Source: Xylocopa sonorina
Lineage: Eukaryota; Arthropoda; Insecta; Hymenoptera; Apidae
Reading direction: 5' to 3'
NCBI RefSeq assembly: GCF_050948175.1
Contig: NC_135205.1
Coordinates: 3,447,795 to 3,511,794 of the forward strand
DNA: 64,000 nt
Shown: in pieces, positions 18,458 through 32,209 of the stretch
Position numbering within the stretch: position 1 is the stretch's first letter
How the letters are laid out: each line of letters opens with the position of its first letter
Made by a program: the position numbers and the translations under genes
Notes under the pieces: model-generated
Told to the model about the DNA's origin: nothing
The model's input: the letters and a program-made list of their open reading frames with translations, nothing else
Database searches by the model: none

Positions 18458-21400
18458 GTCTTAATTGTCCTTAAATCGCGGCGGTGTTCCGCGGGTGTCC
18501 GGCTCGGCTTCATCAGAGTCAACTAAATCGATGATAAAGCGCGCGCTTCCTCTCCTGCTGGCTCGCGCGTGCACATCCACGTACAGCCACTTAACACATT
18601 AGCCGAAGTGCACACCGGACGCGAGGTGTATCCTCCACCGTTTTAAGAAAGTCACGGAGGAGTCCGCGGCGTCGCGTTCAGTCGCGTTGGGACGGCTGCG
18701 CTAAAGGCGAGTTACGAGGCGGGCTGCAGCTGCGACTCTAATTGCGATACCCACTCGTATTTGCATACGCGGAAAATATCCCTCGCTGCGCGGTTATGAC
18801 GATTATTAACCCCTTGACGGCGGCTGCCGCGAACACCGGAATTTCACGTGAACGTAACTTCTCGCAGCGTGGCGATTTTATGGTCGTTATTACTATTTCG
18901 CTTTTATTGCGCGTCGTAATCGGCTCGTTACCACGGAAAGAACGCGCAACAGCGTGCGGATGATTATCGTATAATGCGGTTACTTGGTCAGCAGGCTGAA
19001 CGTGGGGCGAAGAAAATGGGCGAAACAATTTTTCTGCAATGCCCTTCATTTTGCTGTGGTTATTAATCGAACGTAACCATCAACTGTATCTAGTCGAGGG
19101 AGGGTTAAAGGTATTCATTAGCGAATTATTCAGGGCTGAATTTGAATTTGCAATGGCGATTATTTTTCCTCGCATTATGCAAGCTTCTGTGTAATTTAAA
19201 TACCGCGTTTTTCTAGGAACACTGTGTTATAAGTATAATTTGTATGCAACTGCGACATTCAGCATTAATAGCCGTTGTAATCTACACACGCTTAGCGACT
19301 AAAAGGAACTCGAGAAAACCCACTCGTCCTATGGTTCGTGTAAATTAGAATGCTGAACGTTCCTCAAATGAAAATTCGATTTTGTTTGTTGAGTTCGATA
19401 AACAATTTAACAGGTTATACCGTGTAAACGCGTTACTGTATCTATTCGAAGGCTTTAGCCAGCCGTTAGACGCCTTTGGCACGTCCGTGACACCAACTTT
19501 GTCGTTGAATTTCGAATTTTATTGGACGAGTCGCGGTTTACTCGCGAGCGATCCCCTGTCGGGGAATTCTGACGTGTGTCGCGGGTAAATCGTAAGCAGC
19601 CCCGCTGGCGATCGTTAAACTTCCATTTATAACCCAGCAAGTAGTTTACAGTTTGGCGAAACGCGATGAATAGAGTTGTTTGGCCCGATCCTCGAGGTCT
19701 CGATGACACGCCGCTGCCCGCTCGATCGCGGGAGTGTCATTAATCATCGTTCGACGAAAAAACAAATTGTTCCGTTCGGATGACGTCACTGGTTTCGCGT
19801 ATTCCCAGTCAAAGAGTCACCGTTCGACGGATTCCTCGACGATTTTCGAGGGACGAGCAGGCCAAGGGAAGATATACTGCAGTTATATCGGTTGAAACGC
19901 TGGGATTATCTGTCGGACCAGTTCGCCTGGACAGGATGACTCAAATATTACGAAGGGAAAATTGGATAATTTCTATGGCACACTGGGGTAGACCTTTGGG
20001 TATCACTAGTCTTAATAAGCAATAAACTCATTAAAGTAGGTATACGCGTAGTAATCCAATTACTCGAGCTATTATAGCTGTAACTTCGGTATGACTTTTG
20101 CATACTTTTTACGACTTCTCGTTGTCCGTCGTTTACACGGCTAATCGCCTCGACCTAGATTATCTAATTACTTGGGACAATGCAGTGTTGTAGCAAATGC
20201 AGAATTTCACTGGGAAATAAATTAACCTCGTTAGAGAGACTCGAGAGACGTGAACCAGCCTAAACTTTGATTTCGTCCCTTATTTAGTTATCCACGGAGA
20301 TATCGTGCCGTGACGATTAAACGTTACGATAAAAATCTCTCTCTGTACAAATAGCTAATTAAAATACTCAAGAATTTCGAGATACCCTTCGAACTGCAGT
20401 TCCACACTCTTGAAACTACCCTGTTGATCGGTTCATCGCTTTGATAATCCTAGAAACAGTCACAGAGCGTTCACTTTTTTCGCTGGCGCAACTGTTCAGA
20501 GGGTTGCAGAGAGGGGAGAGGCTCGAAAGAATCGGTGAAAGCCGACGGGCTGCAGGGGAGGTTTCACCCTGACGGCAGGTGAAACGTCCGCCCACATTTG
20601 ACGGCTGCGGGTTACCTCTGGGCACTTAAACTGAAATCTTGACCGGCACCGCGCCTCCCTCGTCTGACTCAGGGGTCGATGGATCTCGCGCGATTTTAAA
20701 AAGCGTGGCAAGGGGTGGCCCACCGCATTTTGCCGGGCATTATTCGTCCCTGCGGGTGATCCCAACGGCGCGCTGCTTTCTCTTCTCCTGACCCTTCCGT
20801 CTTTCCTTTCTGGCCCCGCGAGCTTTTTGTTTCTTTTCTTCCTCTCACTCGCCCTCCTCCCTTCGCCCTCTGCCCGCCGTCAACCTGGCTTTTTCCCTCC
20901 CGACGGTCGTATTGTATCCTTTTATGAAGTCGTGCGCCCGCCTCGAATCGCCAGAACGCGATCTTTCGACGTATCGCCCCGTATCTCTCCTGGCCCTCCT
21001 GGTCCCTTTTATCCCCGTGGCTTCCACTTGACGCGCTCCATGCTCGCCCGGAATTTCTACCGCCACGCGAGCCTTTCTCCGATGGACTTTTCTGGGTTAA
21101 ATCTGTATACGTAAATAGCTGATGGGAAGACGGGGGACCGATTTTCGGGAAGATCGGCACGTGAAAGGCGGCAGGGAACGAGATTCTCGATGGAGATGCA
21201 CGGACCTTCGTTTCGTTGAATTATTGGTACGAATTTCTCGGTGTGAATCGCGTCGAAATTTTCTTCAGAAATGTATGCTTGTCGACAGAGGTGTGTTCTT
21301 ATTATAATTAAAATTATATATTGATCGAGTGACTCTTATTTAATATATTTCATGTGAGACATTGAACATTCTAAGATCAAGATTAGAGACGAACGTAAGA

Positions 21401-22863
21401 TGAGCTGTAAAAGGTGATGTAACAAATTTCCACGATACATGTTATAATAAGAAATTCATTCTTGAATTTTATCGACCCCAAAGATTATTACATTCATTAT
21501 GAATATGAATTCTCGATATAAGATATCCTCTGGGATAGCCTATCATTAATGTGGTGATCGTCGATCGAAACCTTCTCGTGGAATCCAGTTTTTTTCTAAT
21601 GAGATGCACTCAAAGATGTGGAACATTATATTACGGCGCATCCAATGGAAAGTAATGCGTTCACCCCGTATCGTTGGCAACGTGCGAATACATTAATATC
21701 ACTTTTGAAGCTCGATCATCCTTGGTGATCGCCTCGTCGTGTCGTGCACGACGAGACACAAATGAGAGGGACGCGTTTCGAATCGATTACGAACTCCTGG
21801 GCCCCAGCTTGGTCGATGGAATCCGAAAAATGGTCGAAAATCCAGAAACGACTCGTATAATGAGATAAGTCGAAAAACGAGCGGACAGATCGCCCGTTTC
21901 GAGCCCAGTCCGAGGGAAACCTATAATTACCGATTACTACGAGCGGGACTTAATAATTCCTGGGGACGGGGAACGGTGCGCACCTGTTGAAAACGCGTCG
22001 TCGCGGTGTCTAGGAATTCCTCGAGTTCCATCCAGCCAGGAACGGGGTACCTGGAGAGATCGACAAATTATATTCGGCCCAGTCACGGCGAAAAATTAAT
22101 GCAGCGACCAGGCCAGCACGCGTAAATAACCGTCGCTCGCAGTCGTATATCGAGATATCAGTAATTTCCATACGTAATTCCGAGAACTATTAATTATAAT
22201 AGCCGGGTAATAACGAGCCCGTTCGAGGATCGTGGAAGAAGGCGAGGAATCGGATAACTTCGAGACCAGCGCTCTAGCGTTTGACTCGTTCGGTGAAAGA
22301 AGATGTCCACCCTTTTTATGGCTTGAATCGCTTGTAACTGTGTTGTAAATGATACGATAATGTACGTTTCACAACGTGCACCTACCATTCGAGGGTATTG
22401 GAACGCTCGTTTAATTGTGACAAATGTTTCAAAGTGGTGCGATGCTGATAAAAATCATACTCTGTTTGTTTGACGATCGTGATACATAACACGAGCGAGT
22501 CAAGTGCAATCAATTTCGCCTTCTCATCCGCATCTTTTTAGCTTCCAGACCGTTGTATTTCAAACGAGGAAGGACAACGCGTGTCCGCGTCGCAATAAAA
22601 ATTCGTCAAGAAGCCAGCGGCAATGAGGAATGGCTCAGAGAGGCGTTTAGGGGTTACCTGTGTATTCGAGGATAAAGTAGAAAGCAGCGGGAGAGGCAAA
22701 TGCCTGTAAACGATAGGCAAAACGGCCCTTTTCCGCCGGGAAAATCCTCGACTTTATGCAGGGGGCCAGGTAAAATCGTCGCCAGGTCGAAAGTTAGCAA
22801 TAAGGGGGTGAATTGCGCGTTTACAATGCCCGTCAGCATAACGGTGCGCCATAATCGAGTTTA

Positions 22864-22890
22864 TAATCCGAATTGCAACCCGCCTAATCC
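22864..22890 (+). promoter_or_regulatory. Paired TAATCC (K50 homeodomain-type) sites
   Basis: TAATCC occurs at 22864-22869 and again at 22885-22890, the same orientation, 21 bp apart (two helical turns). TAATCC is the core bound by Bicoid/Otd/Ptx-type homeodomains. The surrounding 200 bp mixes GC and AT words like an enhancer. Binding is inferred only from the motif. Confidence 0.3.
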
Positions 22891-25354
22891 CATTATAAAG
22901 TCGCATTTCCGGGGGACATGCGTGCACGCAGACATTGACCATTCATTGCGTTTAGGTACATCGAGGCAACTTTTCTCTGCTTTACCTTCTTCCGTTTCTA
23001 ACGTTTCCTTCGACAATGAGCTGTCATTGATTTCTTCACTTAAGACATTTCTTTCTACCATTCAGTTGACTCTCCGTTTCCATCGTTCTTAAAACTCAAT
23101 AAGAAGTTCGACCTGGCGCGAGATCGTTCGATTCCCCACGCGTAGCTGTATTGTGAGACCTTCAGGTTCAGGGGTCGAAAAGAGAGTGCTTTCGCCCGTT
23201 ACTCATCCTAGCTTCTGTTTAAAAATACCGTGCGCGTGAAATATGGACCGAATTGAAACTGTCTCGCAGCTTGGAACGAGGAAGATGGGCCAGGGGAGGG
23301 GTTTGTCGTGTTTAAAAAAGGAGGAGAAAAAAAGGAACGAGAGGGAAAGGAAAAAAAAGCGGAGAGCGAGTGAACCCTCGGCGCGGAGCAAGAGGGAGAG
23401 GCTACGACCTGTAGGCGCATGACCCCCTGAATATTCGTGGACAATTAATCATAAGCGTAGCTGGGAGGAACGCGCGTGAGAAATACGAGACAGGGGTGTC
23501 GCTTCTTGTATCTAGTCCATCAGCTGCGAGCCACGCTTGCGGAGGAGACCGTTCACTGGTCCTAAACGGTTGTCGAGTTTGTTTTAGAGTTCGTGAAAAC
23601 AGCTCTGCCGTCGCGCATTTCGATTACACGCGAGTTTTACGGCTGATGATTTCGTCTAATGACACGAACCATTAAAAGACGCATTAGAAAGTAACGAACG
23701 TGGCCCAAGAGCATGAAATGTACCAACTGTCTGGAAAAACGTGGAACATTATGTATCACCAGGCGAGCAGGATTTCCTCTCAGAATTGATTAAGTCGCGC
23801 AGCGATCTCTCCTAGCCGTAATTCTTTTTTTCCAGCCTGGTAATCTGACCGGGCGCCGGGTACCGGAAACGAATCTTATCTGCGGAAGGCGAAAGAGCAA
23901 ACAACAGAATCGGCGAACGCGCGAGTTTCCCTACGCCGTTCAAACAGACCAGCTCTCCCAGCGCCACGGTGTCATGAATAATTGGGTATCCACGACGTTG
24001 GCTCCCCTTTACTCCTCTTTTCTCCCTTTCGTTCGCTCCCGCTTCCAGGGAACGGCTTTAATCCTGCATGAATATGTAGGAGGGCTCCACGACCCGGCCT
24101 TTTTCTCTTTCCGTTCGCCTTTTCGACCGTCCCAGCGCCGTGGCCCTTTTGACGCTGATCAGCGTCCGATACTCCTCTATCTGTTGCTCGTAATTAGCAT
24201 AAATTCGAGACGCAACGAGCGCACGACTGAGATTGCTTATTGCGAAACGATATGGAAGTTATTGGGGGTAGAGGTGGTTTAATTAAAATTCTCTGTTATC
24301 AGAGAGATTTTTAAGGTTGTCTGTAACGTTCAGCGTGGATAAGTCACGATTTAAGGGTAAGGAATGGAAGGATCAGCGAATTGGTATATAAGATACCTCG
24401 TTCTTCGTTCTCTCGATGCGATAGTACGACTCGTTGACCTTTTGTTCGATACGATATTCCATCTAACGAATCGTACACGTCCGTCTCAGCGAAACGAACC
24501 TGTTTACCTCGTAAATCACACTCGAATTCGATGTTTCATTGAATCGATGTTCTCATGGCACGTTGAAACGTGCGCGGAACCACGCGCTCCTCTACTTTGC
24601 CATCCTAATACACCGAGCCGTGTGTTTGCCCCGAGCACAAAGAGAGCAAGAGTCCGTCCTCTACTCCGGGGGCGAAATTTATGGACGCGTGGTCCCTTAA
24701 TAGAGACTTCGAGAGTCGGCCCACTGGAGCTTTCGTCGTAATGGGAGCTAAGCAGGCGTTATACGGCTAACGGGGTAGGTACAGCCTCGTTTTCTATGTC
24801 GCGTGGCTACGAGAAGAGGAGCTACGCGAACCGTTTCAAACGGTCCGTCCACGTTTCGTGGCGTCGCGTCATAAAAGGGGTGATTCTTGTATATCATCTT
24901 GGAAGGATAGCGAAGGCACCAGGGAGTAAAACGAGAGGAGAACTGTGGTTACGCTCGACGAGCATCACTGGTGAGATTTCTCGAAGCTACAGGTGCATCT
25001 ACGATTTTTATACTCTTGTGTACATTTCTGTGCACCCCGCTTTTTATCATTTTGTATCTCGTTCTTCATAGTTTTTATGGTTATCGTTGATTGTTAATAG
25101 AAATCGTTCGAGTACGAATTTAATTAATAAATTCAAGTTACAAGTCGTATTTAGGAACAGTCATCGAACAAATATTATAATATCGTAAAGATATTGCAAG
25201 AATTAACCAGTTACCCTTAAATTTCCCAAGCCAAAAAAGTGCGATAGATAATCGAAAAGAGTTCGTGTAATGTAAAAATTACTCTTCATACTTTTATTGC
25301 ATTTCTATTTATTCCTACTCTTCTTACAAATGCGATGAATAACTAACGATAAAT

Positions 25355-25373
25355 TATCGATAACTTATCGATA
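25355..25373. promoter_or_regulatory. Double TATCGATA (DRE-like) palindrome
   Basis: TATCGATA appears at 25355-25362 and 25366-25373, 11 bp apart. TATCGATA is the DREF/BEAF-32 recognition core known in Drosophila. A third copy is at 60010-60017. No gene start is recognised nearby. Confidence 0.35.
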
Positions 25374-27123
25374 ATCCTTTCGCAACTGCTTCGCCGGGTG
25401 GTTCTTTTTTTCCTGGCCAACGGGCGAATAATAAAGCGGAACAACGACGTGGAGTTCATAAATAATTCGGGCCACGCGTTTCGGAGGCAGCCTCGCGATA
25501 TCCCCTGCTCGATAATTGTTTTTATTTGCTCGACCGACTAATTTCACTGGGAACTCGTTATCGTATCCATTAGCTGGCCATTCTTTTACAGCCGTTTATC
25601 CGCGACGAAAATCTGGTATAAATCGTTGGCGAACACAAGGATCAGGACCGAAAGGGAACGTTGCCGTGGTACATAGAGAAGGATCGATATTACCCAGCGA
25701 TATATCTACTTATTAATCGGACGGAATCGATTGAAAAACCCGTCTCCATCTGCACGGCAGATCTTTCAATTTCCGACTGGAAACGCGGCTACTTTATTAA
25801 CTTTATTGATTCGCGTCTAGGCTGACTACGCGCGCACCGAAGACATCCATTTCCACTTGGTTTTATCTACTATCATTTCTACGTCGACTTGTAAAATTTC
25901 AGTTTCACGATTTCTCGTTAGAAGCACGCAGGAAGTTGAATCAACTTTCGCAGATCGTCCAGGTAAATTACCACTGTTTTTGGGCGTTCCATTTGTGTCG
26001 TCTCACGATTGAACGGATCGTGATTCATCCGAACAGAACCTTGTATTTTCGCCTCGACGTTTCTTTCCTTTCTCTTCCTTTTTTTCGACTGTCGCGCGAG
26101 GCTCGCAGGGAAAACACTCGGTTTGGCGAAACGAGACGCGAACAAAAGGCGAACGGCAATTATCTCCGGTCGGATCCGGAATTGTCGGCGGGTTTGTCGA
26201 AGGAGAAGAAAAAAATGCCGGTGTTTACGGCCACGGTGACAGAAGTCCGGGATTTCAGGCATTTAGGGTTGCATCTCGTCGGCTTTATGACTGGTCGAAG
26301 GCATTTCGCGCGGTCGTGTCTTCTGCCCGGTGACACGACCACGACGAGACATTGTGCCGCGTGAAAGAGAGCCAAAAGCGTGCAGAGTTCAGTTTTATTG
26401 CGCTAGCGGCGAACGGCCCTCGCGGAGGAGGTACCGTTTTTATCGAGCTCTGCCTCCTTACAATGTTTGCATACACGATTTGTCACGGCCATTGCGAGGT
26501 CGTAAATTATCCTGGCCAACAATCCGCCGTGGAGGTACCAACCGGAAAAACGCCACGGGAAAGGGATAACTTTCCTCTCTCTCCCGTTTGGCGTTGCTCG
26601 AACACGTTCGAGTGCCGGAATTGTTGCGCGACTTCATTGTGGTCCCTTGGGCTCCCTTTGCGACTCGATTCCTGACCTTTTGAATCCCCGTTTCCGCGTT
26701 TCGAGAACGAAACCTGTGCAACGCGGAGGATGGAAGCTTCTACGGATTGTTTAGACGCAGTATTTCTACTTTGTGCCTTTCTACTTTGCTATTGGAGTTA
26801 TTTCATTTTTCGGATAATGAATTCAATTGAGAGCTGTTGGAATGTAGATTTTGTTCTACCTCGTGGCAATGCGGTTTATGTAGATTTAATAGATCCGTTA
26901 AACAGGTATCGAGATGGAAATATCGATACGATTTAGTTCAATTTAAATGGAATTTCAAATATATTCGTGTTTTTCTATCAAGTCTGTGCCGCGTGTTTTG
27001 TCTCGTTCTACGTTTAAACATTTTCTGAAAAACTAGTTACGAGACCCGATAGCGATCATAAGCATTTGCATGCAACAATATTGTGGGACAACAATATAAA
27101 AGCAACGATTTCCTTTTCGTGTA

Positions 27124-27144
27124 TTTTTTTTTTTTTTTTTTTTT
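27124..27144 (+). repeat. T21 homopolymer
   Basis: A run of 21 T with no adjacent retroelement-like sequence or target-site duplication that I can see. It could be a poly(A) tail of an old - strand insertion, but nothing upstream supports that. Confidence 0.8.
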
Positions 27145-28849
27145 GTCGCTCCCGCCAGATTTAACCGAATCACGAATTCCGTCGCGTTTCTAGCTTTTCG
27201 TTATTAAATTGTTCGTCGATGCCGCGTAGCCACGGTTCCCGGTGCAATTAAAATAAAGGTATATTCCCTCGAAAATATATATCTATGTAAATCCGTGTAA
27301 AATTGTAGTCCGCGGCTGAATTCATTAGAATAAACTCCGCCGTCGCGTTTAGTCCCGTGTAAAACCGGGTAAAATAGTGTTTCAGATAGGAAAGACCAGA
27401 AAGTTTATCTCGCCTGTACCAGGGACCGTATAAATAATATTCTGTTGCGGAGTGGAAGCGCCGTTGAAATAAATTCACGGGTGTATTTGTTACTTACTAT
27501 TTAAAACGTTATTCAAGACTCTATCGGGGCGACAAAACGGTCCGATGGATGACTCTCGCGCGTTCCATAGAAACCCACGCTCCCATGAAAAAAAAACGCA
27601 CAATTATCGTGTTACAAACGTTAGAAATGTAATTACGAACGAGTGCAAAAAACAGAGTGAACGTATTTCTAACATCTGCGTACTGTTTGGGTTAATGCGA
27701 ATCAATTTGAAGAATAAAAAACCGAACGTTTAAAAGAAAAAGAAATTGTTTCTTCGACAAGAGAAGATGCTTCTTCGAATCCTGAAGAAAAGGATAAAGC
27801 GGAAGAGGCGTCCCTGCAACAATGGCGTAAAACATTTGAATATCGAGAGACCGACCGTCGAGCATCAAGTTTCCAACGGCAAGAACTATTCGAGAAATAT
27901 GTAAATGCCCGGTTTTTTTCTTGAGACATCGTCCGTTCGCGATCCGTTCGACGGGTCAAGTCGTTCGTCGCGTCCTACGCATGCCGCGTCGTTTATCCTG
28001 TTCTCGAAGAACAAATAAAAAAAGAACAAAAAAAGAAACAGAACAACGACGTTGCCACGCTGCAACAGGATTACGAGACTTTTCCGCCCCCGATTCTTCC
28101 TCTCGCGTTTCCGTATCGGGAGCCCTCTTCACGTTTCACGGAATTCCGGGTAAATCCAGAAAGCAGCGGTGAAGAAAAATGGAGAGAGAAGAAAGAGAGA
28201 GAGCTGCGGAAGGACGAGAAAGGACGGGAGGGCGGATGGACGAAAAAAGGAAATGTGTAGACGGTAAGGAAATCTAGGGGGAGAGGAACGGGTGGATAGC
28301 CGCATGGGCACGGAACCATGGAACGCCATGGGTATGGGATCGCACGCATGCGTCTCGTCCAACCCAGCGGGTGGTGGTGTGCGCTCCTTTTTTTTTTTTC
28401 TTTTCTTTTCTTTCTCCCTTTCCCTCCTTTCACTGCTTCTTTCCGCTCTTATCCCCCTCAAGGACTGGAACCGAACTCTCCTCGCCTCCTCGTCGGCTCG
28501 CTGCTCCCCAGGTTCTCCACTGCCAGTCAGGGAACTCCTCGTTTTGCCGCGGTCCCTTCTCCTCGGTTACTTCACGGCGCGTACACGGTTCCGTTCGTTC
28601 CTTTCGTTTCGTCCCGTTTCGCCGTTGGATTTCGTTCGCCTCCCCTTTAAATAATTGTCCGCCACGGGGAAGACGAGACGCGGCCACGAACGGTGGCCCA
28701 TCCTCCGACGCGAGACGGAGGGGGGATCGAGAGATGCATCGGAGGAGATGCCTGCGATGTATCTCTCGATTCCACGAACATGTGGATCGCGGGTTCTGGC
28801 CCCTCGAGAGACGCTGCGAACGCGTGTATTCCTCCCCATTAAATTCTTA

Positions 28850-29290
28850 AGACACTGCTTCGCGACTCTCTTCAACTACAATTTTCCATAGAATTGGAAA
28901 ATGTCTAATCCGTCGGATGAATTGAATCGAAACGATGCGTCGAGCGAGTACAGTGGTGTTCGAGACACTGCTTCGAGACTCTCTTCAACTACAATTTTCC
29001 ATAGAATTGGAAAATGTCTAATCCGTCGGATGAATTGAATCGAAACGATGCGTCGAATGAGTACAGTGGTGTTCGAGACACTGCTTCGAGACTCTCTTCA
29101 ACTACAATTTTCCATAGAATTGGAAAATGTCTAATCTGTCGGATGAATTAAATCGAAACGATGCGTCGAGCGAGTACAGTGGTGTTCGAGACACTGCTTC
29201 GCGACTCTCTTCAACTACAATTTTCCATAGAATTGGAAAATGTTTAATCTGTCGGATGAATTAAATCGAAACGATGCGTCGAGCGAGTAC
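28850..29290. repeat. Tandem array A: 113-bp unit, four copies
   Basis: Copies begin at 28850, 28963, 29076 and 29189 (agacactgcttc), with an exact 113-bp period. Copies differ at only a few bases: copies 1-2 read ctaatccg and ttgaatcg, copies 3-4 read taatctg and ttaaatcg. Every unit contains the hairpin ATTTTCCA-TAGAAT-TGGAAAAT (first at 28881-28902). After copy 4 the unit sequence is interrupted by 19 extra bases (29291-29309) before agtggtgttcga resumes. Confidence 0.92.
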
Positions 29291-31052
29291 TGCAGATTTT
29301 GCGCGGTAAAGTGGTGTTCGATCCTCGAAAACAGAAGGAAGAAACGCTCGCGGGAGAACGTGGATTAGAGACAGGCTCGATCGAAGATTAATGAGACGTC
29401 GAAGATCGTACGAAACGGCGCGCCATCGCGTCGCGTCCGATATTTATCGTTTGAGAATACCACGATCGCCACCGTGTGTCTCTCCCTGACGAATTTCCAA
29501 AAATACTCGATCTGGCGATCGCGTCTGCCGCGGAGGAGGATCAAAGATCGACGGAGGCGCATTCCTCGGCCGTGAAGACGGATCAGGAACGAACCGATCG
29601 GGAAGACGCGGGAAGAATGGTGACCCGAAGGTCCCGGCCGCGAGGCTGACAAAGGCGGGAGAGGCGAGCGCGCGCGTCCGCCAGGTTCACTGGAAGCGGC
29701 GGAACAGACGAGGACAAACATAATTCAGAATTATCCCGCGAGGCGGTCCCATCTCACATATTTCATCTCGTGGAACGGGGGTTTTGTGGGGCCCACGGGG
29801 TGGAGACGCAGGCTCGGACCGTGTGTACAGACACGATCGTGCGTAATCTCGTGATTGTCGAGCGTGCAACGAGCGCGTTACGCGTGTACACGACAGAATA
29901 AACCCCCGTGGAAAACGCTGGCCAGCGTAAATAAATACGCGAGGCGATTCGCGTTTATTCGACCGGTCTCTGGATCTGGATTTCTCCTCGCACGGCAGCA
30001 GCGCGTAATATATCGTATCGTATTTAATAGAAACAACGAGCCTGGCTGAAGTCTATCCGTAGATTCGGTAGCGAGGGACGCGTAATTATCTCTGCATCTA
30101 TGCGGAGAAAAAAGGCAGCTGGGACCTGCGAGTATTTTCAACAGTCGCTGGTTAAACGTCCAGGAGTAAGACGGGCGGCAGTATCGCGACACGTATTCAA
30201 TTTCACAAGCCGGTGCTCGCTGGCCGGCATTAATCGCGATGTCGGTGATCAGCGAGAAACGTGGCTGCCTCGAGTGATTAAATGCACGTTCCGATCGATA
30301 TACCGTTACGCGAAATTAATTAAACCAAGCACGGTTCCAACCGTTCGAGGATGTGTCGCGTAGCAGATCGAAGCGCGAGATAGGGCGCATCGCGTCGTAG
30401 CTACGATACAGCCTGGGACTTATCATTGCACGCGACTCTTTAGCCAGTAGGTCGACGTCGATCGATCGGCTGACGCGTCTTAAATCCTGGCAGGTGTCGC
30501 CCGCACCTGTCACACCCGGAGCCACCCTATCCCTGATCTTCCCTCGCGACGACGTCCACTTTGACCTTTTCGGCTACCTCTTCTCCCTCTTTTCTTTTTT
30601 CTTTTTCGCCTCTCTGGCTTCGCCACGACGCGCAGCTGACCTTCGTTGACTCACGATCAGATAGACTCCGGCAGGAGTAACGTCGCTACCCGGACATGCG
30701 AGCCAGATAAAGAGGATCGGCCGTGTTCGACGCGAAAGGGCACGGGGTGCCGTTTATCCGTTTCGACCTCGTCGTACGCGACGTTTTCAACGAGGACTGT
30801 TAGAACAGCGCGTCGCGTTCGCATTTCACGGGACACATTAACCTCGTTCGCGTTTCTATTACGTACGCGCGTCACCTGTTAAGGACACGCGTACTTTTCC
30901 GCAGACACTCGTCGGTCTCGATCTCGAACGGGGCTAGTTTTCTTACTCCTCGTTCTTATTTTCTACAAATGACACCAGTGCTCGTGCATGCCATCTGTAG
31001 TATCCGAAGCGTAGGCGGCCGCGCCAATGTTTGCGCTCGACAGACGTGTCGA

Positions 31053-31075
31053 CGTGGCGCACCCCCTGCGCCACG
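31053..31075. repeat. Nine-bp-stem GC hairpin
   Basis: CGTGGCGCA, loop CCCCC, TGCGCCACG: a perfect 9-bp stem with a 5-nt loop in CpG-rich DNA. Confidence 0.7.
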
Positions 31076-31208
31076 CGTCTATTTTCATTGCTTCTTAATT
31101 GTGTTTTCTCAGTTGCGGAATAACCTTCCAGCCTCGTGCGTCGATACAGTTTTACGTCGCCACTTTGTCCTCGCTTGTTCGCGGTCTAATCGTTGTAAAC
31201 GATAGTGA

Positions 31209-31614
31209 CGAGAGAGAGAGAGAAAGAGAGAGATGGACGAAATATCGAGAGTATATTACCATCGAATTTAAGACGCCTCGAGCTCTACGATAAGAACACA
31301 GTGAAGATTCTCGCACCGTGTCAGAAAAGAGAATCAACGACGACTTCTTACTTCCTCTTCGATTTCCTTGATCTACGCGCTACACATTCGTAAAATAATT
31401 CCTTTCACTGAAACAGAGAGAGAGAGAAAGAGAGAAATGGACAAAATATCGAGAGTATATTACCATCGAATTTAAGACGCCTCGAGCTCTACGATAAGAA
31501 CACAGTGAAGATTCTCACACCGTGTCAGAAGAGAGAATCAACGACGACTTCTTACTTCCTCTTCGATTTCCTTGATCTGCGCGCTACGCATTCGTAAAAT
31601 AATTCCTGTCGCTG

Positions 31615-31650
<36 letters not shown>
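31209..31650. repeat. Tandem array B: 204-bp unit, two copies, ending in (GA)16
   Basis: Two near-identical 204-bp copies each begin with a GA-rich tract followed by atggac and end with cactgaaacag or cgctgaaacag. The unit landmark atgg is at 31233 and 31437. A third boundary starts with a pure (GA)16 tract at 31619-31650 and then diverges. The GA tract therefore marks every unit junction. Confidence 0.9.
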
Positions 31651-31653
<3 letters not shown>

Positions 31654-32209
31654 TCGCTCGCAAGGAGATAAGCCAGTATAGGAAGTAGTTGATTACCCCG
31701 GAACGTCGCGGCTTAATTAGATAAAACAGAAATTATAGACCAGAATCACCTGCCTGAACAACGGCGTTGCTCCAATAAAACGTTGTATCCGCGCGGCGGT
31801 GGCGGAGCGTCGTCGCGGGTAACCGCGAAGCCGCTCCTCTCTCGCCTCTCCATATAAAATCTAGAATCTTAACGGCAGATAAAGGCGAGGTGAAATTTAC
31901 TGATGGGACAAACAGGGTTTCAAAGGCCGGGGCTATCTGCAGGGCAGCTGGTAAGGTGTACCTGAAAAGATTACCATCCGGGATGTAAACGTTGATTCAG
32001 GGCTCGAACGAGCTCGTTCACGGCGCGGCTTATAAGCGGCGCGCGGCGTTTAAATACGGCAGCGGAGTTCGCGACAGCTTTACCGCTCGCTGTAAAACAA
32101 ATCCTAATCTCTTGACGTTGCTACCGGTGCCACTATCTGGCTACGGTTTGTTTGCGCTGCGTGGAGACCGGTTAAACGCAGGTAACGGCGGCAGCAGACG
32201 CAGACGAGG

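Larger units (their letters stand above)
11960..28840. other. Large intergenic or intronic desert, left part
   Basis: No exon chain, RNA gene or mobile element is recognisable across about 17 kb. Many long open frames exist on both strands, but they are Arg/Ser/Thr-rich shadows of CpG-rich DNA. CpG-rich patches occur near 12.8-13.4, 15.2, 17.3-18.6 and 20.5-21.1 kb. Alternating GC and AT words near 13.9-14.1, 16.4-16.6, 22.0-22.2, 22.7-22.9 and 27.2-27.4 kb look like possible conserved non-coding elements, by appearance only. Confidence 0.5.

Noticed and set aside
28850..29290. Regularly spaced repeats considered as a CRISPR-like array
   Set aside because: Units are contiguous 113-bp near-identical copies without unique spacers, in a eukaryotic genome. 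It is a minisatellite.
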